Positions 55,084 to 64,000 of a stretch of DNA of 64,000 nucleotides are shown piece after piece. The notes below the pieces were generated by a model. That model worked only from the letters and a program-made list of their open reading frames with translations, did no database searches and was not told where the DNA came from. How positions within the stretch are numbered: position 1 is the first letter of the stretch; every line of letters begins with the position of its first letter. Where the stretch lies: positions 3,472,001 to 3,536,000 of the forward strand of contig JALBUN010000023.1 of NCBI GenBank assembly GCA_025174535.1. The letters are read 5' to 3'. This stretch comes from Cantharellus purpuraceus. Lineage: Eukaryota; Basidiomycota; Agaricomycetes; Cantharellales; Hydnaceae. Position numbers and translations under genes: made by a program.

Positions 55084-57250
55084 CACTCACAATGTGTCCT
55101 CACCAATCCATTTGAGTCCCATCCCATTGACGAAATAAATGAATTTCTCTTTGGGAAGGCCTTTAGTGAGTATATCAGCTACTTGCTCATTCGTAGGAAT
55201 GTACTGAGGATCAAGTTCCTCCTCTTCGATCTTCTCCCTAATGAAGTGATATCGGACTGCAATGTGCTTCATCCGATTGTGCAACTTGGGGTTTCATGCA
55301 AGCACAATGGCAGATTGACTGTCAACAAGAAGTGTGGTTGGTGAGTTTTGTGTCCTCCCAATTTCTGACAGAAATATTCTCAGCCACACTATCTCCTTTG
55401 CAGCATGTGCATCAGCCATATACTCCGCCTCTGTACTTGACTGTGCAGTGGAGGTTTGTTTCTTGGAACTCCAGCTTATGGTGCCACCACAGATGAGGAA
55501 GACATAGCCGGTGATAGAACTGGTCATTTTTGTCACCTGCCCAATCAGAATTGATGAAACCAGTAAGTTCAGCACTTTTCTTGGATCCATCATAAACTAA
55601 GACCAAGTCCATAGATGCTTGTTCAGAAATACAACAAATATGTATATACAACCTATTTTCCTCAAATTTTACACAACACACTTAGATCAACATGATTCTC
55701 AAATTTTACACAATATACTAGATTAAAACATATTGTGATATTTTGGCATAATTCTCAAAAATAATTCTTTTTTCCCTATTTAGTGGTGGCAACTCTCTTG
55801 AGGGAACATCCAAATATCATTGATTCTTTCTTATACAATACTATTAACATAATTTGCACTATCTTTAATCCCCACCTGGTATTTGTATATCTAAATACCC
55901 TATATAATACCAATTATATTAATACATACATTCCTATTATATCCATGTTCATCTCAACCAAATGTCTTATCTTTTAAAGTTTATTAGAATATAGAATATA
56001 TGTTTATATTTATAAAAATTTCACACATTGGAAATCTTTTTAAGATATCCAAATTGTAACTCCCTGGCTTTATGTATCATTGAAATTCTGATGTATATCT
56101 CATATACATCAGAATATTGTATACTGACATGATTCTGAACAAGCATCATAGAGCCGTGCAAATAGCGAAATACTCGCTTGAGTGCCATCCAGTGTTCACT
56201 ACCTGGATTGGCACTGAACTGGCTTAATATGCCCGCTGCATGACCTAAGTCTGGACATGTGCCAAGCATTGCATACATGAGCGAGCCAACTGCACTCTGG
56301 TAAGTTCTGGCATTGATTTCAGGGGCCATGAGTCGTGCTAATGTTAGATGTTAGCCATAGGGGTAGGTATCAGCTGTGACTCATTCATGCCATGCCGTTC
56401 TAGAATGTCCAAGATGTATCTTCATTGCGACAGAATCAGCATGTGCCTGGTAGGATCCCTTGTTACCTCTATTCCTAGGATCCATCAGGCTTCTCCAAGG
56501 TCAGTTATCTTGAATCAATCCTTGAGCTCTAGTTTGACCTTCACTATCTCAGCCAGTGAGTTTGACATAATTAGAAGGTCATCAACATATATTGCAATGA
56601 TCACTGTTGTTCCCTGCTTTGAGGAGTAAAAGATGCCATGGTCTGAGTGGCAGTGAGTGAAACCTAGAGTCTCAAACTCAGTGTGTATGGTTTTATACCA
56701 TTCTTGGCTAGCTTGCTTAAGACCATATAGACTTCTCCTTAGCTTCCAGACGATGTTTGGCTTGCAAAAACCTGGTGGTAAGTTGATATATATTTATTCA
56801 TCAAGCTTGCTGTTCAGGAACACTGTCTTAATGTCCATTTGTTGCAGGTCCCAGTCATTGTGTGCAATAAAGGCCAGGAGGATTCAGATTGAGGTAAATT
56901 TGACCACCAGAGCAAAAGTTTCCATGTAATCAATTCCTTTGACCTGGGTAAATCCACAAGCAACAAGTCAGGCTTTGTATCAGATCACCTCTCCACCTGG
57001 ACCTCATTTTACCCTGAAGACCCATTTACAGTCTACCACTTTCCACCCATTTGGCCAATCAACTTCATCATATAGGTGCGTTTTAATGAACGATAATAGC
57101 TCTTTGTTGCAGGCTTCTTGCCAGTATGGCACCTCTGGAGTTGACATGGCTTCTTCATAAGTCATCAGCTCAATAATGGTGCATGCAACCTTGGCTTGAT
57201 GTCTTCCTACTGAATTTGGCTGTGGTCTAGGTCCATACGATGTTATCTCA
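55084..57250 (-). pseudogene. Ty1/copia relic 2 (RT and RNase H), interrupted by element M
   Basis: In transcript order from about 57160: EVPYWQEACNKELLSFIKTH, VVDCKWVFRVK, LQQMDIKTVFLNSKLDE, LPPGFCKPNIVWKLRRSLYG, IIAIYVDDLLIMSNSLAEIV (catalytic YVDD intact), TYQSAVGSLMYAML and RYLHGSM. M (55614-56147) follows, then MDLVLVYDGSKKSAELTGFI, ISWSSKKQTSTAQSSTEAEY and YIPTNEQVADILTKGLPKEK. Several TGA/TAG stops. The M insertion is exactly reversible: removing it with one ATA rejoins GSMDLV. Confidence 0.85.
55614..56147 (+). mobile_element. TIR element M, copy d
   Basis: 534 bp. Perfect 15-bp TIR GATGCTTGTTCAGAA. ATA duplication at 55611-55613 and 56148-56150. Inserted in the copia RNase H region. 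Confidence 0.93.
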
Positions 57251-57379
57251 TATCAAGGATCATCATCTCAGATGGAGGCTATGCAAGTGTGAGCAGAGCA
57301 GTGCAATTCTGACTGTGGTGCATGTGTGGGTTCTGGTGTGGAGCTTCTACTCATGGGTCTAGGTAGTAACAGATCTTTG

Positions 57380-57514
57380 AGTTGCAAGGCATATGTACAT
57401 GTCCCAGATGAAAAACGGCACAAGCTAGATCCCAAGACCATTCAATGCATATTCATTGGGTATGCAGTTGACAAGCGAGCTTACCATTGCATCAACAGAC
57501 GTACTGGAACTGTA
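57380..57514 (+). pseudogene. Ty1/copia integrase C-terminal fragment, opposite strand to relic 2
   Basis: Reads KAYVHVPDEKRHKLDPKTIQ then CIFIGYAVDKRAYHCINRRT, the conserved end of copia integrase. It lies within 150 bp of the RT fragment but on the other strand, so the copia remnant was inverted or two copies met head-to-head. It is cut by the LTR of element B. Confidence 0.8.
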
Positions 57515-58041
57515 TGTTATGACTATATTCATTAATGCCCAGATCCCCATCTGATCCACTCAGATCCCTGCGCATATAAAATCTATACTCCATTTGGAAA
57601 CTGCCACATCTCCCTCTACCTGTCCAATTGTCACTGCCGATTCCGCCCATCTGTCTCCAGTTCCGATTGATGCATCAGCATCACCATAGGAACCTGGACA
57701 TCCATCCCCGTTGGACTCAGATATACTCATGTAAGGCTGTCGGCCTCAGAGACCCATCACCAGAGTAATTATTATTAGATTTTCAATATGTATTTAAGTT
57801 GCCCGACTGGGGACTTCATTCCCCAGTTCAAATATTGAATCACACCTAGTTCCTAAGTCCAATCCTAACTCTCTAAGTCATACTCCATCTCCGAAATCTT
57901 GGACACCGGTGTTGGTGAGGGCGCAGCACATAAGCTGAAGCCAAGTCTGTTCTGACCCCCATGACGTACCCGACTCCTTCTCTGACTCCAACCAAACCTC
58001 CAACCCAATGTCTGACCCCCAATCGGACCTAGTGCATAACA
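57515..58041 (+). repeat. 5' LTR of gypsy element B
   Basis: 527 bp, TGTTATGACTATATTC...GTGCATAACA, reverse complement of the solo LTR orientation. Left flank CTGTA belongs to the copia fragment. Confidence 0.9.
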
Positions 58042-58073
58042 GTATATTCAAACTGCCATACTCACTCCTACCA

Positions 58074-59181
58074 ATGCCACAATCCACCACCAATTCCAAA
58101 CACACACAAACCATTGAGGTGCCTGCTCCCAGCATCGACACCATCCCTGAGGTCGTCGAAGAACCGACAGACCACAATGAAGAGGATGACACTCTGCCCT
58201 CCCCAAACCTAGTGCAAGCCATCTCCCTGCTTGCCAGCAGCATCCATACACCACAAGTTCCTAAGTCCCAGACCAAGGTCCAGGAACCCAACCCATTCAA
58301 TGGCTCCAATCCATGCAAGCTCCAGCCATTCTTGGTGCAATGCCAGTTGAATTTCTGTGACCGCCCAGATGTGTTCACATCTGATCGGGCAAAGGTCACC
58401 TTTGCCATGTCCTATCTCAAGGGCACCACACTGGACTACTTCAAGCCAGTGCTCATGGATGACTCTGATGACCCGATATGGTCAGATGACTACTCTGACT
58501 TCATCTCCAAACTTCAGACCAATTTCGGTCCTTACAACCCCAAGGCCAATGCCGAGAATGAACTTGATCGACTTCAGATGAAGGAAAATCACAAAATCAC
58601 AAAATACATTGTGAGTTTCCAGCAGCTAGCCCCAAAAGTCCAATGGGGCGACGCCACACTCCGATGCCAATTTTACGTTGGTCTCCCATCCCACATCAAG
58701 GACGAGATATCACATGTCGGTAAGCCAGATACTTTGGTTAACCTTCGCAAGCTTTCCCAATCCATCGACGCCCATTATTGGGAACATCAATCTGAGGTCT
58801 CCTGCAAAAATTCGGCTAACAACAAATTGGACAAATCATCGGACAAGACCCCAAAGTCCAACAAGGGGTCCAATAAGAGGACCACCACCAACTCAGGACA
58901 GAAGTCAAACAACAGGTAATGCTGCTGCTTCCGGTTCCGGTCAGAACAACTCCGGCACCAGTGATAACTCCAGAGCTCGCAAGAGCACTCCAGACCTCTC
59001 CACCAAGCTGGGGAAAGATGGAAAACTTACCCAGCAGGAACACCAGCGCCGCATGGACAACAACCTCTGCCTGTTCTGCAGAAAGCCTGGCCACCAAGCC
59101 AAGGATTGCAACAAGGCAACCTCATCCACAGCCAAGGCAAAGGGCTGTGCTGCCAATGCCATGATGGACCAAAAAAAATAA
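58074..59181 (+). pseudogene. Gag of element B with frame change before the zinc knuckle
   Basis: ATG 58074 (MPQSTTNSKH), capsid-like core open to TAA 58917-58919. The nucleocapsid part (TTGNAAASGSGQNN, CLFCRKPGHQAKDC near 59075) is in the +1 frame from the codons AAC AAC AGG TAA and stops at 59181. Capsid length (~280 aa) suits chromoviral Gag. Either a programmed +1 shift or a defect shared with element A. Confidence 0.8.
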
Positions 59182-59259
59182 GCAGTCCTATAACCTCTGT
59201 ATGGGCTGAGGGCTGCATTGGTACTCCCATACAACAAACAAGGTCTGCCTGAATGCATC

Positions 59260-62200
59260 CACACTTTCCCACTCTGACTCCCTTACCCTCCACGTCTACT
59301 CCAACTCCATCCCCGATACTGCTATCCAAGCATTAATTGACTCCAGTTCTACTCACTGTGTCCTTGATTCCTCTTTTTCTGATTTACATAAACTCCATAC
59401 ATACACCATAACTCCAATATTGCTCTGATTATTTGATGGCACTACTAATGCTGTTATTTCATGAGCTATAGATCTGTCTATCCATTTTTCTGTTGGAGAA
59501 ATCCAGAACCTTACATTCTATGTTACTCCACTTGACTCCAGCTGTTCTGTGGTTCTTGGACATAATTGGCTCACCCGCTACAATCTGTTGATTGACTGGG
59601 CATTGGGCCATATCACATTCCATTCCCCAGTACAGGCTGTGTCATTCCCAATGTCACCAGAAACTTTAGGTGCGAAACTATCTTCCGCCTCTGCTGACTC
59701 CGCTCCGATAGATACTCCGTCTACCCCTCCATCTATATCAATGGTGGACACTATGGTCTTCACCAGACTAAGCAAACTGGATGGCTCTCGCACATTCCAG
59801 GTTCACCTGTCCGATCCGATATTCCTCACCGCCGGTTCTGCCCAATCAACTCCACCGGACCTATCTATGGTTCCTAAGGAGTGTCATGAGTTCGCTGACA
59901 TTTTCAGCAAGTCTAAAGCCAACTCCCTAGTGGAACACTGACCATACAATCTCAAGATTGAGTTGGATGACAACTCCACCCCTCTGCTTGGCCCTATCTA
60001 CTCGCTATCCCAAAAAGAGCTACTGGCTCTCTGAACATTCATAGACGAGAACTTGGCCACAGGCTTCATCCGCTCATCCCTATCGCCCCATGGAGCTCCG
60101 GTCCTATTTGTCCGCAAAAAGGACGGATCACTCCATCTATGTGTTGACTTCCATGGACTTAACAAGATCACCAAGAAAGACCGATACCCAATTCCCCACA
60201 CCGCGGACCTACTCGAGAGTCCTCGAAAGGCTAAGATCTATTCCAAAATAGATCTCCAACATGCCTACCATCTAGTCCACATCCGAGAAGGTGATGAAAG
60301 GAAAACAACTTTCCGCATGCGATATGGATCTTTCAAATGGTGTGTCATGCCCTTCAGACTAACCAATGCTCTGGCTGCATTCCAGAGGTTCATGAATGAT
60401 ACCTTTGCTGACCTCCTCAATGTAACCATCCTCATTTACTTGGACAACATTTTGGTATATTCAGACAATGAAGAAGAACATCAGACACATGTCCAAGAAG
60501 TACTCCAACGTCTCCGAAAACATGGCCTCTTTGCCTGCGCTGACAAATGCAAATTCCACTCTGACTCAGTCGAGTATCTAGGCTATATCCTCTCTCCGGC
60601 AGGACTGACAATGTCTGATGACAAAATCAAAGCCATACAGGAATGGCCAGAACCGCAGAAAGTTAAAGACATACAGCCCTTCCTGGGGTTCACCAACTTC
60701 TACCACCACTTCATTCACGGCTACTCTGATATCACTGTTCCGCTCACCCGACTTACTAGGAAGGGTACCCAATGGAATTTCACTGATGAATGCAGACAGA
60801 GCTTTGAGACCTTGAAAAAGGCCTTTACTTCCGCTCCGATACTGACTCATTGGGTTCCAGACGTGCTATCCTATTAGAAACCAATGCCTCCAACTATGCA
60901 CTTGCCGTGATCCTGTCCATCATCCGGAGAGATGATGGACAAGTCCATCCGATCACTTTTCACTTGCATACATTTACGCCCCCTGAACTGAACTATGATG
61001 TCCATGACAAAGAGCTCCTTGCCATATATGAAGCCTTCTGGATATGGAGACACTACCTTGAAGGCCCCTTGATCCGGTGGACATCATAACTGACCACAAG
61101 AACTTGGAATACTTCTCCACAACGAAACTACTCACCTGGAGACAAGTCCAATGGTCTGAATACCTATCTCAGTTCAATCTTGTTATCTGTTTCCATCCTG
61201 GTCGACTTGGAGCAAAGCCTGATGCATTAACTAGACGCTGGGATGTCTACCCTAAAGAGGGGAATAGCGACTATGCCACTGTAAACCCACACAACTTTCA
61301 TCCTGTGTTCACTAATGAGCAGCTGGCATCGTCCCTACGAGCATCCACCCTCATGACTCCCACCCTCTGAGCTGTCACCATTATGGACATCAACCAACTC
61401 CACTCCGACATCCACTCATCACTCTGATCCGATCCTATTGCAGTTAAACACTTGGACAACCCTTCTGATCCGAAGTGGTCACTTGACCCCAAAGGACACC
61501 TCTGACACAACAACCAGATATACATCCCCAACGCCAACAGTCTCTAACTCCAAGTTTTGCAGTATTATCATGATCACTCAATTTTGGCCATTTTGGGCAA
61601 AATCACACACTAGGATTAATCTGACGAGACTACATATGGCCAAAAATGCAAGAATACATTCAACACTACTGTAACTCCTGCACCACATGTATGCGCTCAA
61701 AATCACAAAGGCACAAACCCTACAGAACGCTTAAGCAACTTCCAGTCCCAGAGCAACCATGGAACTCCATCTCCATGGATTTCATAGAGAAGCTCCCCCC
61801 ATCGCTCGGATACGACACCATACTCGTAATTGTCGACAGGTTCACTAAACAATCACTATTCATTCTGACGCATGACACCATCACCTCCGCCTCACTAGCT
61901 AAATTGTTCATTCTCCATGTATTCTCTAAACATGGAGTCCCATCACATGTCACATCCAATCAGGGCTTGGAGTTTGTCTCCTCCCTCTTCCACACATTAG
62001 GAAAGGCTCTTGACATGAAACTTCATTTCACCTCTGGATACCATCCAGAAGGAGATGGACAAACGGAATAAATGAATCAGTCCCTGGAACAATATCTCCA
62101 AGTCTATTGTAACTATCAACAAGACAACTGGGCTGATCTACTTCCGATCGCAGAATTTGCCTACAACAACGCTCCAAACGCGACTACCAGCATCTCTCCG

Positions 62201-62855
62201 TTCTTTGCTAATAAAGTCTATCATCTGAACATCTCCGTCCACCCCAAGAAGGAACTCGCCTCCACCAAAGCCTGCCAATTCGTAACCAACCTCAATTAAC
62301 TACACCAACATCTCCAAGAAACCATCTCCAATGCTCAGAAACAATACCAAGTCTTTGCAGACCAATGCCGCATTTCCAGCTCCAGACCTGCAAATTGGAG
62401 ACAAAGTATTCATTAAGGCCAAACACTTCCAGACCACCCATCCATCGAAGAAACTCTCCGAGAAATACTTAGGTCCTTATGAGGTCATTGCTCATGCTGG
62501 CAGCAGGTCCTTCACCCTCCACCTCCCTGAACACTTCCAAGCAGTTCATCCAGTCTTCCATATATCAATGCTCAAACCTGCTACTACAAACAAGATCTCC
62601 AGTCACATGCAACCTCCACCTCCCCCGATCATCATCAAAGGAGATAATGAATATGAGATATCTGAGATCCTGGACTCAAAGATTGATCATTGATACAAGT
62701 GCAAGCTCCAGTACTTAGTCAAATGGACTGAATATGAAGGCACCGACAAAGAGTCCTCATGGATCTCCATGTCCGAACTCAATCACGCATCTGAATCCAT
62801 CTCCGACTTTCACTCCACTTATCCAGACAAACCTGGCCCTCTTATGAATCTTTAA
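59260..62855 (+). pseudogene. Pol of element B, catalytically damaged
   Basis: Protease-like part (ALIDSSSTHCVLDSS, about 59330) with in-frame TGA codons near 59430 and 59462. RT 60053-60877 (PVLFVRKKDGSLHLCVDFHG; catalytic YLDD changed to YLDN). RNase H 60850-61089 (LLETNASNYALAV; the Asp of ETDAS lost; frame break at GPLIRWTS), resuming at 61077 ([20 protein letters not shown]). Integrase about 61540-62470 (CTTCMRSKSQRH zinc end, MDFIEKLPPS, SNQGLEFVSS where the second Asp is lost, GYHPEGDGQTE then TAA). Chromodomain 62640-62855 (YLVKWTEYEGTDKESSW) after TGA. Confidence 0.85.
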
Positions 62856-62990
62856 GTTTGATTCTAATGCTAATTCTATTATTTCACATCATCAAGTCAC
62901 AAGGGAAATTACAAGTCTGCCCAAAAAGCTCTGAAGGAATCACTCCGCCTCATTTTTCTCTGCTCTGAAATTCATAATCATTTTCATTTT

Positions 62991-64000
62991 TTATACATTG
63001 CATTTCCTTTTCCCCTTCCCCTTGTCCACCTCAGGCTCCATCTCCGGCTCATCATCACTCTCTACATCTGACACCCAATCTTTCTCATCCCCCATGTCCG
63101 AATCCTCATCCAACAGGGCCATGAACTTCTGCAGCCGATGTAACTCAGCCATCTGCTGACCCTCCAGAACCTCCTTCTGTTTCATTGTCTTCACCAAGTC
63201 CACTAGCAACCCCTCCGTCCGTCAGAGGTGCTCTGACTGCAGGTTAACCAGCCAGATAAGCTGGCCCATGGTACTATTGGGCACAGAGACATGCCCCGTA
63301 CCTGCACCAGTCGTTGCCCCTTCCGATCTGACACCACTACCCCCAGCTGCCACAGCACCCGTCTCTGTCCACCGCTTTTTGGTCAGATGACCTTCTGATT
63401 CTTTCTCCACCCCTCCTTGACACTTGTTCAGAAATACATCAAATATGTATATACAACCCATTTCCTCAAATTTTATATAATATACTTATATTAAAACATA
63501 TTTTGATATTTTGACATGATTCTCAAAAATAATTCTTTTCTTTTAATTTACCAGTGGCAACTGCTTCAAGGGAATATTCTACTCCTGCTACACTTAATTT
63601 CTTTCACTCATTCTTTCTTGTACTATACTGGTCAAATAATCTAATGTACCTTGAATCCTCACCTGGCATTTGTATATCTAAATATTCTCTATTATACCAA
63701 TAATATTAATATATACATTACTGTTATATTCATATAAACAATTATGTTCATCCATAACAAACATCTTATCTTTTAAAGTTTATTAAAATATGAAATATAT
63801 ATTTATATTCATAAAAATTTAAGATATCCAAAAAAACTTGGATATCCGAAATCTTTAAAGATATCCAGATTGTAACTCCCTATTTTTATGATCATTATTA
63901 AAATTCTGATGTATATCTTGTATACATCAGAATATTGTATAACAGCATCCTTCTGAACAAGTGTCCTTGTACCACTAGTCAGGGCTTGACACTCCAACTC
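62991..64000 (-). pseudogene. Antisense ORF of element B, interrupted by M copy e
   Basis: Homologous to the 3' part of the antisense ORF of element A (its 45219-45677): ELECQALTSGT near 63990, M insertion, then GGVEKESEGHLTKK, MGQLIWLVNLQSEHL, stop, and LVDLVKTMKQKEVLEGQQMA to KGKGKRKCNV with TAA at 62991. Removing M (with one CTT) rejoins the frame seen in A. Confidence 0.75.
63419..63965 (+). mobile_element. TIR element M, copy e
   Basis: 547 bp. Perfect 15-bp TIR GACACTTGTTCAGAA. CTT duplication at 63416-63418 and 63966-63968. The matching empty site is present in element A near 45248 (GTACAAGGAGGGG). This copy is more diverged internally than b, c and d. Confidence 0.93.

Larger units (their letters stand above)
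57515..64000 (+). mobile_element. Ty3/gypsy chromovirus element B (3' end beyond window)
   Basis: LTR, gag, protease, RT, RNase H, integrase and chromodomain on plus, then the antisense ORF interrupted by M copy e. Same organisation as element A without the R insertion. The 3' LTR is expected about 1.2 kb beyond the window end, by comparison with A. Confidence 0.88.

Overview
The window looks like nuclear DNA of a basidiomycete (Agaricomycetes-type) fungus. The genes are split by many 48-75 nt GT-AG introns. Several families are typical of mushroom-forming fungi: a DUF6535-type membrane protein, a fungal cyclase/kynurenine formamidase-like enzyme, a fungal UDP-glycosyltransferase, and chromodomain-bearing Ty3/gypsy elements. 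About the first 26 kb holds host genes and their relics, interrupted by one repeat island. The remaining 38 kb is almost entirely nested transposable elements. Exon boundaries below were worked out by reading frame and splice signals only.

Host part. 2-402 is the tail of an S9 prolyl-oligopeptidase, followed by a 128-bp tandem duplication and a decayed second copy of the same tail. 1720-5162 is a 7-exon coiled-coil protein with a centrosomin CM1 motif (gamma-tubulin recruitment). 5639-6562 is a relic UDP-glycosyltransferase; its intact paralogue is at 19763-22002 on the other strand. 7363-9401 is a 12-exon MFS drug:H+ antiporter-type transporter. 10090-11821 is a cyclase-family enzyme with an 11-nt micro-exon. 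12121-12396 is a small Cys-rich ORF. 22858-25746 is a frameshifted DUF6535 gene.

Repeat island (13.3-19.4 kb). A broken inverted-repeat element encloses a TIR element and two head-to-tail Helitron-like units, each ending in a hairpin plus CTAG followed by T. The units carry GC-rich minisatellites, a tRNA-derived (pol III-like) segment and, in the second unit, duplicated host-exon-like fragments.

Transposon-dense part (27.2-64 kb). This holds two related chromoviral Ty3/gypsy elements: A (minus strand, 43323-52641) and B (plus strand, from 57515 past the window end). It also holds solo and partial LTRs of at least four families and two decayed Ty1/copia relics. A ~550-bp TIR family ('M') makes 3-bp target duplications; five copies are visible. 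The most unusual object is 28919-36605: two M copies in direct orientation flank an AT-rich, multi-gene cassette, and the whole 7.7-kb unit sits inside another M copy with one ATA target duplication at its outer ends. The cassette encodes a PIF/Harbinger/IS5-like DDE transposase whose frame is broken exactly at an A AAA AAG heptamer followed by a stop. It also encodes a membrane-anchored protein, a coiled-coil protein, a spliced 92-aa protein and several small ORFs I cannot assign. A second notable point is an ORF antisense to gag-pol, between the chromodomain and the 3' LTR of both gypsy elements, with its own TATA box in element A.
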